Shown here: one piece after another, positions 33,831 to 43,680 of the stretch | Layout of the letters: every line of letters starts with the position of its first letter | Position numbering within the stretch: position 1 is the first letter of the stretch | NCBI RefSeq assembly: GCF_014207565.1 | Contig: NZ_JACHGJ010000010.1 | Span: 1 to 64,000, forward strand | Source of the DNA: Spirochaeta isovalerica | GTDB taxonomy: Bacteria; Spirochaetota; Spirochaetia; DSM-2461 | Direction of reading: 5' to 3' | Length of the DNA stretch: 64,000 nucleotides | Program-made: the position numbers and the translations under genes | The notes under the pieces: generated by a model | The model's input: only the letters and a program-made list of their open reading frames with translations | Databases searched by the model: none | Told to the model about the DNA's origin: nothing

Positions 33831-35580
33831 AGTATTCATCCTCCCCGTAATCATTAAGTGGCAGAATGATTTTGAAACAGATAAATCCATCGATCATTGA
33901 AACTTCCATATCTCCGTTATGCCGATCGATCTCAAGTTTGGAAATAGCCAGTCCCAGGCCGGTGCCATCTTCTTTTGTAGTATAAAAAGGCTCGAAAAAC
34001 TTGTCTGTTTCCAGTTCCCGCTCGCAACTGTTACAGATAGTTATGTAGGCCTTATTGTAAAATCGTTTTGTAGATATAGTCAGTTCTCCGCCGTTAGGCA
34101 TAGCCTGTACGGCATTGACTATAATGTTCATAAAACAGATTCTGATTTTTTCCCCATCAACATAGAGGTCCGGCAGGCCGGGATCAAAATCCTTTGTCAG
34201 GTTGATCTCATTTTCAGACAGATTATAGGCGAGAAGATTGAGAAGACTGTCGATGATCGGATGGATGTCCTGCCGGGAGAAATCCATACGGCTTGGTTTG
34301 GCAAACTCGAGAAGCTCTTTTACCTTAATGTTTATTCTGTCAATCTCTTCCAGAATGATATCCATCTCTTCTCTGCCGGAAGGTCCCTTCAGGTATCTGG
34401 AACGGACTATCTGGGCCATCATTTTTATAGAACTGAGCGGATTTCTTATTTCATGGGCCAGATTTGCCGCGATCTGCCCGGCCGTTGCCAGTTTCGCCGA
34501 CTTTAAGAGGTCGTTTTGGAGTGTTTCTATTCTCTTGTTGTAAATTTCGATTTTATAAATCAGATCATTAAAATTCCGGGCAATTATCCCGAACTCATCA
34601 CTTTCCTCCAGCTCTATGGGCAAATTGGGGTGATCGAAACTGTAATTGGTAATACCGGTTATAACTTTCTCAAGAGAACTGTTTATGTTCCGGGCCAGAA
34701 GAAAATAGATAACGAGGGCCAGGAGGATTCCGCCAAGGACAATGTATATGACCTGTCTATTGGAATATTGAAATATTCGTTCACTCTCCTGCTGGGAAAT
34801 CCCGAGGCAGACTGCTCCCCAGTAATCTCCCCGTGAAAAAATAGGCTTTATAATGGCATGATAGGGCGAACCGTTGATCTGTAATTGATCTCCCAGGTAG
34901 ATTTCACCCTTTTTCAATTTTGCAAGAATGGTTTCATCGAGAATTTCCAACCCATCATAGGTGGAAACGACCTTGCTGTTATTCCGGTATATTCCATTTT
35001 CCAGGAGTGTCAGAGTTTTCAGATTGTCAACAAATTCATCGGAAAACCGTTCCCCGGCCATAAACAGCCCGATAATATCCCTGTTATTTTTTATAGGCGC
35101 TACGGCCCGTATGGCAAAGCCTGTCTGTCCGGATTCAAAGCCGATGCTCTCATTGCCATCAAGCCCCTCCTGAATAAGCTGTTGATCAATCTTGCTGTCT
35201 CCGGCGCGGTCGGGGTTATGTCCCCTGAAAATGACTTCTCCTTTCGCATCTTCGATTTCAATGATATCAACGACACCCATTCTGTAAAAATCGATGATAT
35301 CTTGTCTGAAGAGAGGGTTGTCGCCATTGAGAATATGATCGATTACGAAATCTTTTTCCGAATAAATGGATACTATGGTCTGGCATTTCTGACTGATGAT
35401 TTCAAATTCTTTAAAGTAAACCGAAACCCCTTCGCGCAGCCGGCTTTCCACTTCGGAATGAACGGTTATATAACGCGTATAATAGTTCATACCCAAAGAG
35501 AAGAAACCGGGGATAATCAGTATGAATAAGAAAGCTAACAGTATCTTTCTGTTTAATTTGTAATGAAAAAAATTCAGCAA
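33823..35580 (-). CDS. Membrane sensor histidine kinase with Cache-like domain
   Basis: The 585-residue protein has a membrane helix (about 12-32), a periplasmic Cache-like domain (about 35-285; RQDIIDFYRMGVVDIIEIED, GFAIRAVAPIKNNRDIIGLFMAGE), and a second helix (VIYIVLGGILLALVIYFLLA). A HAMP-like linker, the HisKA box NLAHEIRNPLSSIKMM and an HATPase domain (EDGTGLGLAISK) complete it. It pairs with the downstream NtrC-type regulator, as in DctB/DctD and ZraS-like systems. The ligand is unknown; small organic acids are common for this domain, while the target operon suggests phosphate. Confidence 0.9.
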   Translation of the reverse strand: MLNFFHYKLNRKILLAFLFILIIPGFFSLGMNYYTRYITVHSEVESRLREGVSVYFKEFEIISQKCQTIVSIYSEKDFVIDHILNGDNPLFRQDIIDFYRMGVVDIIEIEDAKGEVIFRGHNPDRAGDSKIDQQLIQEGLDGNESIGFESGQTGFAIRAVAPIKNNRDIIGLFMAGERFSDEFVDNLKTLTLLENGIYRNNSKVVSTYDGLEILDETILAKLKKGEIYLGDQLQINGSPYHAIIKPIFSRGDYWGAVCLGISQQESERIFQYSNRQVIYIVLGGILLALVIYFLLARNINSSLEKVITGITNYSFDHPNLPIELEESDEFGIIARNFNDLIYKIEIYNKRIETLQNDLLKSAKLATAGQIAANLAHEIRNPLSSIKMMAQIVRSRYLKGPSGREEMDIILEEIDRINIKVKELLEFAKPSRMDFSRQDIHPIIDSLLNLLAYNLSENEINLTKDFDPGLPDLYVDGEKIRICFMNIIVNAVQAMPNGGELTISTKRFYNKAYITICNSCERELETDKFFEPFYTTKEDGTGLGLAISKLEIDRHNGDMEVSMIDGFICFKIILPLNDYGEDEYYG

Positions 35581-35888
35581 CGGGGACCTTCCGCAGACAG
35601 GTTTTTGAGATTCGTACTTTATTGAACTATAAATATCATCCCTATTTAACCTTTATATGTCCAATAAATATTCTGAATGGAAACGATTAAAGATCCTTAT
35701 GCTTTTCCTTTAATCCCTTCCGGAAGCATCTCTTTCCAGCTTGAAATCAAAAATCTTTAATTCGGTGTAGGGTAGAGCTATTTATTATTTTTCCTGATGG
35801 AACTCATAAAAAATGAAAATTGGATAGGAAAAGCAAAGCTGTGTAAAATCTTTATTTGATACAAAAATCAACAAATAGGAGTATACAT
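35581..35888. other. 308-base divergent intergenic region
   Basis: AT-rich region between the sensor kinase and the pyrophosphatase genes. It holds a palindrome CTTCCGGAAG at 35717-35726 and no credible open frame. I find no convincing -35/-10 or -24/-12 pair. A K+ or PPi riboswitch cannot be excluded but I see no known motif. Confidence 0.5.
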
Positions 35889-37934
35889 ATGAATCCAGCT
35901 GTTCTTTCAGCATTGTTAATAGGATTATTCTTCCTGATAATTGCTGTATACAGAGCTCTGTGGATATTCAGACAACCGGTCAAAGAAGGGAAAATCAAGG
36001 AAATTTCCTATTACATCTCAGAAGGAGCTATGGCTTTTCTTAAAAGGGAGTACATTGTGCTCATTCCCTTCATACTTATTATTGCTTTACTCTTGCTGCT
36101 TGGAAACAAAGGAGTTTTGAAATGGCAGGTCCTCAGCTTCATACTCGGTTCGACATCTTCAGCTCTAGCCGGTTATATAGGGATGAAAGTGGCAACCGCT
36201 TCTAACTCGCGAACAGTGACAGCTGCTGAGGAAGATCTCAATTCCGCACTGAAAGTGGCCTTTACCGGCGGGAGTATTATGGGGCTGAGCGTTGCCGGAC
36301 TCGCCGTGCTGGGAATCTTCGTCGTACTGTTTACCGGAGAGCAGCTCTTCGGTTTTGAGACAACCACATTACGGGAAACCGTTTTACCCATCCTGACAGG
36401 CTTTTCTCTCGGTGCATCCACAGTAGCGCTTTTCGCTCGTGTGGGTGGTGGTATTTTTACCAAAGCTGCCGATGTGGGTGCCGATCTCGTTGGTAAAGTT
36501 GAGGCGGGAATTCCTGAGGACGATCCCAGAAACCCTGCAGTTATCGCCGATAACGTAGGAGATAATGTAGGAGATGTGGCTGGAATGGGAGCCGACCTTT
36601 TCGAGTCCTTTATCGGTTCTCTGATCGGAGCTATGATTCTGGGAATCAACGCTCCGGCACTGGAAATCATGCAGAGAAAACTCGTTTTCTTTCCTCTTTA
36701 TATGATCGGGATCGGAGGGATCGCCTCTGTCGCCGGAATGATGATGGTTCGCATTAAAAAAGGCATTTCTCCTCAGAAAGCTCTCAACAGAGGCTCTTTC
36801 GGTGCAGCTGTTCTTACGGTGGCCATTCTCATTCCCTTTTCTCTTTATTTTTTCGGAACACTGGAAACCAATGACGGGACGGGAGTCTATCAGATCCTTC
36901 TGACATCGGTTCTCGGCCTCATCGCGGGAGTCGCCATCGGACTGATAACCGAATACTTTACCGGAACAGAGAAGAAACCGGTCATTCGAATTGTAAAATC
37001 CTGTGAGACCGGTTCGGCGACAAACCTTATTGCCGGCCTGGGAGTCGGTATGCAGTCGACAATGATGCCGATCCTCATTATTGCCGGAACAATTCTCGGC
37101 AGTTATTTTCTGGCCGGTTTTTATGGAATCGGAATCAGCGCCCTGGGTATGCTTATGACAGTGAGTATTCAGCTCGCTGTTGATGCCTACGGTCCCATAG
37201 CTGATAATGCCGGAGGGTTGGCCGTCATGGGAGAATTATCCAGGAAAGTGAGAGAAAGAACTGATTCCCTTGATGCTGTCGGAAATACGACAGCTGCTGT
37301 TGGAAAGGGTTTTGCTATCGGTTCGGCGGCTTTAACGTCGATTATCCTTTTTGCTTCTTTTCAGAAAGCGGCCGGACTGTCGTCTATAGACCTTATGAAT
37401 CCTGCTGTCTTAGCCGGAATCCTTGTGGGAAGCATGATTCCCTATCTCTTTTCATCTCTGGCTATGGATGCTGTTGGAAAAGCCGCTTTCGCCATGATCA
37501 AAGAGGTTCGGCGCCAGTTTAATGAGAATCCCGGAATCCTGAAGGGTACAGCTCTACCCGACTATAAGAAATGTATCGATATCAGTACAAAATCCGCCCT
37601 GACCCAGATGGCACTGCCCGGATTGATTGCAACGGCTGTCCCTGTACTTACGGGTTTTTTCGGTGGTGCCTATATGCTGGCGGGTATTCTTGTCGGTGTT
37701 ACTGCGTCGGGAGTCCTTATGGCGACATTTATGTCCAATTCGGGCGGTGCATGGGACAACGCCAAAAAAATGCTGGAAGCGGACAATAACATAGATAAAT
37801 CAAGCGAAACTTATAAAGCTTCTGTCGTAGGAGATACCGTTGGCGATCCCTTTAAAGACACGGCAGGTCCTTCTCTTAACATTCTAATTAAATTAATGGC
37901 TGTAATTTCACTGGTCATAGCACCTATGCTTTAA
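35889..37934 (+). CDS. hppA: Membrane-bound pyrophosphatase, probably K+-dependent and Na+-pumping
   Basis: The 681-residue protein has about 16 membrane helices and the PPi-binding motifs [38 protein letters not shown], and [18 protein letters not shown], with Ala where K+-independent enzymes have Lys, predicts K+ dependence. Glutamate in DLFESFIG, four residues earlier than in H+-pumps (DLFGSYAE), matches the Na+-PPase subfamily. It couples PPi hydrolysis to ion export. The ATG at 35889 follows TAGGAG; a longer frame from 35856 has no ribosome site. The next gene follows after 12 bases. Confidence 0.95.
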   Translation: MNPAVLSALLIGLFFLIIAVYRALWIFRQPVKEGKIKEISYYISEGAMAFLKREYIVLIPFILIIALLLLLGNKGVLKWQVLSFILGSTSSALAGYIGMKVATASNSRTVTAAEEDLNSALKVAFTGGSIMGLSVAGLAVLGIFVVLFTGEQLFGFETTTLRETVLPILTGFSLGASTVALFARVGGGIFTKAADVGADLVGKVEAGIPEDDPRNPAVIADNVGDNVGDVAGMGADLFESFIGSLIGAMILGINAPALEIMQRKLVFFPLYMIGIGGIASVAGMMMVRIKKGISPQKALNRGSFGAAVLTVAILIPFSLYFFGTLETNDGTGVYQILLTSVLGLIAGVAIGLITEYFTGTEKKPVIRIVKSCETGSATNLIAGLGVGMQSTMMPILIIAGTILGSYFLAGFYGIGISALGMLMTVSIQLAVDAYGPIADNAGGLAVMGELSRKVRERTDSLDAVGNTTAAVGKGFAIGSAALTSIILFASFQKAAGLSSIDLMNPAVLAGILVGSMIPYLFSSLAMDAVGKAAFAMIKEVRRQFNENPGILKGTALPDYKKCIDISTKSALTQMALPGLIATAVPVLTGFFGGAYMLAGILVGVTASGVLMATFMSNSGGAWDNAKKMLEADNNIDKSSETYKASVVGDTVGDPFKDTAGPSLNILIKLMAVISLVIAPML

Positions 37935-37946
37935 CTGGAGGTTTCA

Positions 37947-38732
37947 ATGAATTACGACAAGCACCTGTATATGGTTTTATATCCGAGTAATTTTCTCATT
38001 GCTTCTCAATTATCCCCGGAAGAATTGGGAAAACACTATTTGACTGGGTCAAAACAGAATTACGACAGCGGAATGATATTCGCTGAAATCGATAATTCGT
38101 ACCGTCATGACTATCTCGATATCGAATGGGGGCTGGATCAGCTTGTTCCCCATGATGACGGAACACCCAAAGCAACGAAATTTATCGCGGCTTACCGGGT
38201 CCTGGAGCATATAGATCTGGATAGTATCAAAAAGCTTTATCTCTCCTCAGCGGCGGGACATATCCTTCCCATCGAGTCTGAAGAGTTTGTAAAACCGGAA
38301 AAGACATCGAGGTTTAAAATCTTTGCGGGAATCACTCCCTTGAGAATGATGTCCGTTTCAACACTGGATTTTGAGGAATATGGTCAACATATGATTAATG
38401 AGAGAAAGCACAAAGGCGCTCCGGTCCTTTTTTACGCTCAGCTCGAGTTCAATTCCAGACAGTTCAGAATCGAATACGACGAGAATCCCCTCATCCCTTC
38501 ACCGATTCCGGGGATTCATCCGGCCATATTGAGATCAAAGATTGACGAAATAAAAGCCAAACCGGAAAAAACGACAAAGGGATTGAAGATTGAAGCCAAT
38601 GTCCATCGGTTCCCTCCGCAACTGTTCCGTCATGGATTTATGTTCTTTTCAGCAGAGAAGAGCCTGTATTTCCCTATGCCGAGCCGCGATGAAATCGAAG
38701 ACAATTTCTTCAATTACTTCAGGTCTATGTAA
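37947..38732 (+). CDS. Conserved hypothetical protein downstream of pyrophosphatase
   Basis: The 261-residue soluble protein is not recognised. It has many aromatic and acidic residues (HLYMVLYPSNFLIASQL; HDYLDIEWGLDQLVPHDDG) and several prolines near the middle (ENPLIPSPIPGIHP). There is no signal peptide or membrane helix. CTGGAGG precedes its ATG, 12 bases after hppA, so it is likely in the same operon. A link with pyrophosphate metabolism is suggested only by position. Confidence 0.6.
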   Translation: MNYDKHLYMVLYPSNFLIASQLSPEELGKHYLTGSKQNYDSGMIFAEIDNSYRHDYLDIEWGLDQLVPHDDGTPKATKFIAAYRVLEHIDLDSIKKLYLSSAAGHILPIESEEFVKPEKTSRFKIFAGITPLRMMSVSTLDFEEYGQHMINERKHKGAPVLFYAQLEFNSRQFRIEYDENPLIPSPIPGIHPAILRSKIDEIKAKPEKTTKGLKIEANVHRFPPQLFRHGFMFFSAEKSLYFPMPSRDEIEDNFFNYFRSM

Positions 38733-38845
38733 AAGGGAATTCCTTCTGAAACAATTCATAAATATATCTAATGGAAACCATATGATATTTTTATTGGACT
38801 GTAGGGGGGTAAAGAGGGAATCATATGGGAAAGGAGTCCTATAGT

Positions 38846-39874
38846 ATGAAAAAATTACTCTTGTTTCTTATCTCGACATTAATGCTTGCCGCCTGCGCGA
38901 CAGCACCGGATACAGCCTCGTCTGAAGATGAAGCTGAAAACCGGGGAATCCTCGCCGCGGAAAAAGGCTATTATCTGCTTGATGATGAAAGAATTGTTGA
39001 AAAACTTGATTCAGCTGAATACAAAATGCTTATCAATCTTGAAGATTATTCACCGGAAATCCTCTGGGATCTGATGAAAGAAGCTGCCGCGGAAACGGGC
39101 GTTGTCATTGAAGAATTCGAGGAGCCCATGAAGCGGAATTACAGAGATATTCAGTATCTCGATACAGATTACGGCATGGTTAAAAACCTGGGTTACATTC
39201 TTCGCTACAGATTCCCCTGGGATGTTTATGAAGGACCTGGAGCAGCAGCGAATGAGCGGGACAGCAAATACGATATAACCATAAAAGTCAGAGATTCCGA
39301 TATGAATAAGGCTATCAGCGTTCCCCTTTCTGTAGGCGAGGAGTTTGCTGATATCGAGAAAAGCCCCGAATTGGAAGCGGATATATCCCCCTACGGAATG
39401 AAATTTGCCTGGGCGATAAAAGTTAAGCCCAAAACCAAAGATTTTGGTCCTTTTGAAGATCTTTTCGAACCGACTCTCGAATCCTTTTCAAGGCTGTATC
39501 CCCAGGTTCTCAACACAGGTCTTCCCCCTGAAACGGTTATCGGACCTGTGGCAGGTAAGACAATATTGGAAGAGAAAGTTGAACCGGCTCTTATGTTCCT
39601 TTCCTGCGGTACCGAAATGGAAGTGGCTTTCAGCACATTCTTTATGGATGGTGAGAAACTGGTGACCGAAGCTTCTTTTGACTTTGATACGGTTTTCGAT
39701 AAAGTCGATGAAAACGGAAATGAAGTCGAGTACAAAATGACTCTGGAAGACTTCAGACAGGTTGAAGAATTCTATAAAGTCATTCTTCAGAAATACAATA
39801 ACAGAATTGATTTCGGCTGGTCTAAAACACAGTTTGTATACGATACTCTTTTTCCCGATGCAAGTGCTGAATAA
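38846..39874 (+). CDS. Lipoprotein with weak CYTH-like pattern
   Basis: The 342-residue protein starts at ATG 38846 after AAAGGAG. Its lipoprotein signal (MKKLLLFLISTLMLAAC) predicts lipidation at the cysteine and an envelope location. A segment of the mature part recalls CYTH/triphosphate-tunnel proteins: IQYLDTDYG, then GYILRYRF and YDITIKVRD, and further on EVAFSTFFMDG. The ExExK metal motif at the N-terminus of that fold is not seen, so activity is doubtful. Position after the pyrophosphatase genes fits a link to polyphosphate or triphosphate. A strong terminator follows. The fold call is tentative. Confidence 0.6.
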   Translation: MKKLLLFLISTLMLAACATAPDTASSEDEAENRGILAAEKGYYLLDDERIVEKLDSAEYKMLINLEDYSPEILWDLMKEAAAETGVVIEEFEEPMKRNYRDIQYLDTDYGMVKNLGYILRYRFPWDVYEGPGAAANERDSKYDITIKVRDSDMNKAISVPLSVGEEFADIEKSPELEADISPYGMKFAWAIKVKPKTKDFGPFEDLFEPTLESFSRLYPQVLNTGLPPETVIGPVAGKTILEEKVEPALMFLSCGTEMEVAFSTFFMDGEKLVTEASFDFDTVFDKVDENGNEVEYKMTLEDFRQVEEFYKVILQKYNNRIDFGWSKTQFVYDTLFPDASAE

Positions 39875-39894
39875 GCGGTTACGGTTTTAATTCC

Positions 39895-39936
39895 GGCCAT
39901 TGCCTCTCCTTTCGGGGAAAGGCAATGGCCTTTTTT
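39895..39936 (+). terminator. Intrinsic terminator after the lipoprotein gene
   Basis: A long stem (GGCCATTGCCT pairs with AGGCAATGGCC, extended by TCC/GGGA) around TTTC, followed by six T. Confidence 0.92.
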
Positions 39937-39965
39937 CGTTTAATATCAGAAAGAATGGAGAGTTA

Positions 39966-41465
39966 ATGGAAGTTGAAAAAATATTTAAAAGCAGCATCGT
40001 GGAACGGGGCCGTAAGCAGATCGAAATAAAAACGGATTATGTCCTGAGAAGAACGAGGAAAAAAAAGCAGAGGTTTTGTCTGAATGCCTATATTTACACG
40101 CCTTCCCAGCTGGGGATTCACAATGAGAGATATTCCAAGGAGACATTTTTCCATAATTTCGTCTCCCATACGCGGTACAAAACACCCTCTATGTCTTTTG
40201 ATGAACTTCTCTCTCCCGGCTATGAACTGAGTCCTCTTATCCGTTTGCAGAATGTCTTTTATAAAAAGGATAACAGACAGCCTGATGAAAAATATGTCAT
40301 TTATGAATTGAAAACACTTTTAAACATTTTCCAGAAGGAACTCCGGCTGAAAAGCAACAGGCTCGTGCGCGGGATTAAAAGCGGAAAATATGCCGAAGAT
40401 TACATCCTTGAGAATTCGGGAACACTTCTCGATCAGGTCGAATCCATACACAGGATTATCCGGAAGCTCATGACTGAAACGGCGGACAGGGACGTATCCG
40501 AAGTCGTCCGGAAAGCTTTTTCCTGGGTGGATGAAGGTTTGAGCCTCCGCATGGAAAAATCTATCGGCCGTCTTTATAACTCGTTGTCAAAAAAGAAGAT
40601 TCTTCCCGGATTGTGTGAGCGTTCCATTAAGATTATAAGCGATGAAATTGATTTGAGACAGCAGGCCGGGTACGGAACCAGAGTCAGCATTAGCAACCCC
40701 GGCAGGACTGAATATCTTCTCTATCGGGAACAACAGATTAAAAAGTGGGCGGAAAGTTCCATGTATATGTCTCAAAATGAAACAAAGACAATCGACAGAC
40801 TTATCCAAATCATGTTCGGAGCCGCTGCTGCTGTGGCTATGACTTTCGCTGTAGTCGCCTCGATTCTGTCTCTGCGATGGTTTGATTCCGGAAGCGTATA
40901 CTGGGCCATAATCGCCGTCATCGCCTACATACTTAAGGACCGCATGAAGGATGGCCTGCGGATCTTTTTTACGAGATTCATACCCCGTTTTATAGCCGAT
41001 AAAGTACAGATCATCATCGATCCGCGTTCTGGAGTGGCCTGTGGAAAAACAAAAGAGAGAATCTTTCATCGCAGTATAGACACTGTTCCGTCAGCCGTTC
41101 AGACTCTCAGGTATAAAAACAAGGATGTCCTTCTGAAGGAACTGGTTTCAGAAGATATCATTCAGTATCAGAAAACCTTCGTGATCAACAGCAACAGGCT
41201 CTTGTCCGAACACAAGAGAATATCTTCTCTCAATGATATTATGAGGCTCGATATGAGACAGTGGTTTTACAGAATGGATACGGACCGGGAGTTCAGAATG
41301 CACTATAACGGAGAAACCTTGAACACGGTCAAAATTGACAGATTATACCACTTTACAATTATTCTCGGTATGAGCGAGGTTTATTCCGGTATTGAAGAGG
41401 AGCTGAAGCGGTACAGAATCGTCGCAAACAGCAACGGGATAAAACGGATCGATGAGGTCCGATAA
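39966..41465 (+). CDS. Unknown membrane protein
   Basis: I do not recognise the 499-residue protein. Residues 1-275 are basic and soluble (RRTRKKKQRFCLNAYIYTPSQLG). Two membrane helices follow at about 280-325 (AAAAVAMTFAVVASILSLRWF; YWAIIAVIAYIL), then a basic C-terminal cytoplasmic part. No catalytic motif is visible. I prefer ATG 39966, which follows GGAG, over the longer frame from 39900 inside the terminator. It probably forms a single-gene unit. Confidence 0.6.
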   Translation: MEVEKIFKSSIVERGRKQIEIKTDYVLRRTRKKKQRFCLNAYIYTPSQLGIHNERYSKETFFHNFVSHTRYKTPSMSFDELLSPGYELSPLIRLQNVFYKKDNRQPDEKYVIYELKTLLNIFQKELRLKSNRLVRGIKSGKYAEDYILENSGTLLDQVESIHRIIRKLMTETADRDVSEVVRKAFSWVDEGLSLRMEKSIGRLYNSLSKKKILPGLCERSIKIISDEIDLRQQAGYGTRVSISNPGRTEYLLYREQQIKKWAESSMYMSQNETKTIDRLIQIMFGAAAAVAMTFAVVASILSLRWFDSGSVYWAIIAVIAYILKDRMKDGLRIFFTRFIPRFIADKVQIIIDPRSGVACGKTKERIFHRSIDTVPSAVQTLRYKNKDVLLKELVSEDIIQYQKTFVINSNRLLSEHKRISSLNDIMRLDMRQWFYRMDTDREFRMHYNGETLNTVKIDRLYHFTIILGMSEVYSGIEEELKRYRIVANSNGIKRIDEVR

Positions 41466-41501
41466 AAAAAGGGGAGCTGTCCCGCGATGGAACAACTCCC
41501 C
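41464..41501 (-). terminator. Terminator of the TctCBA operon
   Basis: On the minus strand a stem of GGGGAG plus TGT pairing (one mismatch) around CCATCGCGGG is followed by TTTTTTT. Confidence 0.75.
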
Positions 41502-41518
41502 TGAAGGTGTGCTGTAAA

Positions 41519-43024
41519 TTATTTCTGTTCTGTGGCTCTTTCCTTCTTATTGGCTTTATGGGTCTGGTAGAGCGGTACACCGAATGAGAGTAACGCCACT
41601 ATCAGCAGGATAAGGCTCACAGGCCGGGTGAAAAACACGCCGTAACCGCCCATGATAACGGCCCGTCTGAAATTCGTTTCCGCCAGTTTTCCCAGAACCA
41701 TACCCAGAACGATGGGCGCTCCCGGTATGCCGTATTTTTTCAGAAGCCATCCGGCCACACCGAAACCTATACAGGTTCCCACGTCAAAGAAGGAATAGTT
41801 GACCGCAAAACTTCCGACTATCGAAATGGCCAGGATAGATGGCAGGAGAACTTTTTTCGGTATGACCGTTACTTTGATCCACAATCTCGCACCGAATAAT
41901 CCCAGTGCCAGCATAACGATGTTGGCAATGAGAAGAGCGGCAAAGAGTGAGTAGATAATATCCGGTCTCTCGACGAAAAGAAGGGGACCGGGTACGAGGT
42001 CGTGAATCATCAGGGCACCGACCAGTACCGCAGTTGTCGCGCTTCCCGGTATACCTAGAGCCAGCAGAGGCACAAGCGCTCCTCCTACGGAACTGGAGTT
42101 CGCCGCTTCCGCAGCCGCCACTCCGTCGGGATTTCCCTGTCCGAAGCTCTCGGGATCTTTACTGCTCTTTTTCGCCAGGTCATATGAGAGGAATGCCGCT
42201 ATGGTCGCTCCCGCTCCGGGAAAAATTCCAATGAGGGTTCCCAGTACGGAGGAACGGAAAATAGTCAGCTTCAGTTTCCAGTAGTCGAGAAAAGAGGGCC
42301 ACTGAGTCTCTTCAAACTCAGTTTCCTTGCCTTTGTCCAGTTTGTACTCCTCGATTCTGGTAAACACTTCGCTAAGAGCGAAAAGGCCGATAAGCGCGGG
42401 AATGAGAGCGAAACCGTCAAACAGTTTATAGGTTCCGAAAGTGAATCTTTTTACCCCTGATATGGGGTCGATTCCGATTGTATTAATTAAAAGACCGAGC
42501 ATAGCGGCAAGAAATGCCTTTGCCCAGTTCTTTCCTCCCAGCGATGCAACTGTGGTTAGGCCGAATATAGCCAGTGCGAAGTATTCTGCGGGATGCAGCT
42601 TAACCGCCAGCCTCGCCAGTGGGACCGAGAAGAAAATCAGGATAATCGTTCCGATAATACCGCCGACTGTCGATGCCACCAGCGATGTGCCGAGTCCGAC
42701 GCCGGCCTTTCCCTTAAGCGTAAGAGGATACCCGTCAAAGGATGTTACGACTGCCGAAGGGGTTCCGGGAGTGTTTATTGTTACAGCGGTAATAGATCCG
42801 CCATAGTTTGCCGCGATGTATATTGATACGAGAAGGATCAGAGCTACCTGGGGCGATAAATTATAGGTAAACGGTACCAGCAGGGCCACACCCATAGAGG
42901 GGGACAGGCCGGGCATGGCTCCGGCGAGAATACCGAGGATGACCCCGACGACTATAGCTATGATCGGCTGATATCCCATCAGATATCCAAATCCGTTAAG
43001 TAGATTTGCTAATAAATCCATCAT
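41519..43024 (-). CDS. tctA: Tripartite tricarboxylate transporter, large membrane subunit
   Basis: The 501-residue protein has about 12 membrane helices and conserved TctA blocks: GILAGAMPGLSPSMGVALLVPFTY, YGGSITAVTINTPGTPSAVVTSFDGYPL, and GIPGSATTAVLVGAL. It forms the translocation pore for carboxylates captured by the binding protein. AAGGAGCAG precedes the start. It follows tctB by 7 bases. The substrate could be citrate, other di- or tricarboxylates, or aromatic acids. Confidence 0.94.
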   Translation of the reverse strand: MMDLLANLLNGFGYLMGYQPIIAIVVGVILGILAGAMPGLSPSMGVALLVPFTYNLSPQVALILLVSIYIAANYGGSITAVTINTPGTPSAVVTSFDGYPLTLKGKAGVGLGTSLVASTVGGIIGTIILIFFSVPLARLAVKLHPAEYFALAIFGLTTVASLGGKNWAKAFLAAMLGLLINTIGIDPISGVKRFTFGTYKLFDGFALIPALIGLFALSEVFTRIEEYKLDKGKETEFEETQWPSFLDYWKLKLTIFRSSVLGTLIGIFPGAGATIAAFLSYDLAKKSSKDPESFGQGNPDGVAAAEAANSSSVGGALVPLLALGIPGSATTAVLVGALMIHDLVPGPLLFVERPDIIYSLFAALLIANIVMLALGLFGARLWIKVTVIPKKVLLPSILAISIVGSFAVNYSFFDVGTCIGFGVAGWLLKKYGIPGAPIVLGMVLGKLAETNFRRAVIMGGYGVFFTRPVSLILLIVALLSFGVPLYQTHKANKKERATEQK

Positions 43025-43031
43025 CTGCTCC

Positions 43032-43595
43032 TTAACCGAAAATGCGCTCTATAATCCATCCCTTGGGAAGGGGGACATAGAGTAGTTTGTAGAAAGCGAA
43101 GTAGGAGAACAGAATCCATCCCACTGACATGGAAATCATCACCTTCCAGTTTCTATATGTCAAAAAATACATTCCCGTTATGAGGAACAGGATCGTTGCC
43201 AGAAAATATCCGATCAGCTGCATGATCAGGAGATAGGCAACTATCAAACCGATGTAAATGAAGACCTTTCCGATATGCCCCCATGGGGGATCAATTTCTT
43301 CATACCCCAGAAACACTCTCATAAGGAGAACGATACTGAAGATAATAATGAAGATAATCCATAAACCTGGAACGACACCCGGACCGACGACATCTCCCTT
43401 ATTGGGGAAAGTCAGCGTCAGAAGACCGAATACAACGGCCATCTCGATAAAAAAAACAGGAACGATAATCCGTCCGATATACTCTTTTTTCGATGACCTT
43501 TTGAGAATAAGGGCAATGACAGCCAGAATAATTGTCATAACTCCCAGAAGTAGCCAGAAACCCGGCCCCTTTTCAAAAAACTTGAATATTTCCAT
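43032..43595 (-). CDS. tctB: Tripartite tricarboxylate transporter, small membrane subunit
   Basis: The 187-residue protein has four to five membrane helices (about 10-30, 45-60, 75-95, 110-145, 155-175), as TctB proteins do. I place the start at ATG 43595 after GGCAGG; a TTG eight codons upstream is less likely. Low sequence conservation is normal for this subunit. The call rests on position between tctC and tctA and on topology. Confidence 0.85.
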   Translation of the reverse strand: MEIFKFFEKGPGFWLLLGVMTIILAVIALILKRSSKKEYIGRIIVPVFFIEMAVVFGLLTLTFPNKGDVVGPGVVPGLWIIFIIIFSIVLLMRVFLGYEEIDPPWGHIGKVFIYIGLIVAYLLIMQLIGYFLATILFLITGMYFLTYRNWKVMISMSVGWILFSYFAFYKLLYVPLPKGWIIERIFG

Positions 43596-43620
43596 TTTAC
43601 CTGCCAGAACTCTAAACAAA

Positions 43621-43650
43621 GGGATGGAAAGCCCTTAAGCATTCCATCCC
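43621..43650 (-). promoter_or_regulatory. Hairpin between tctC and tctB
   Basis: Nine-base-pair perfect stem GGGATGGAA / TTCCATCCC with a 12-base loop, followed on the minus strand by TTTG. It may partly terminate transcription or protect the 3' end of the tctC message, giving more binding protein than membrane subunits. Confidence 0.6.
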
Positions 43651-43680
43651 CGCCAGAGTCAATTCCTGTAAATTTTTGTT

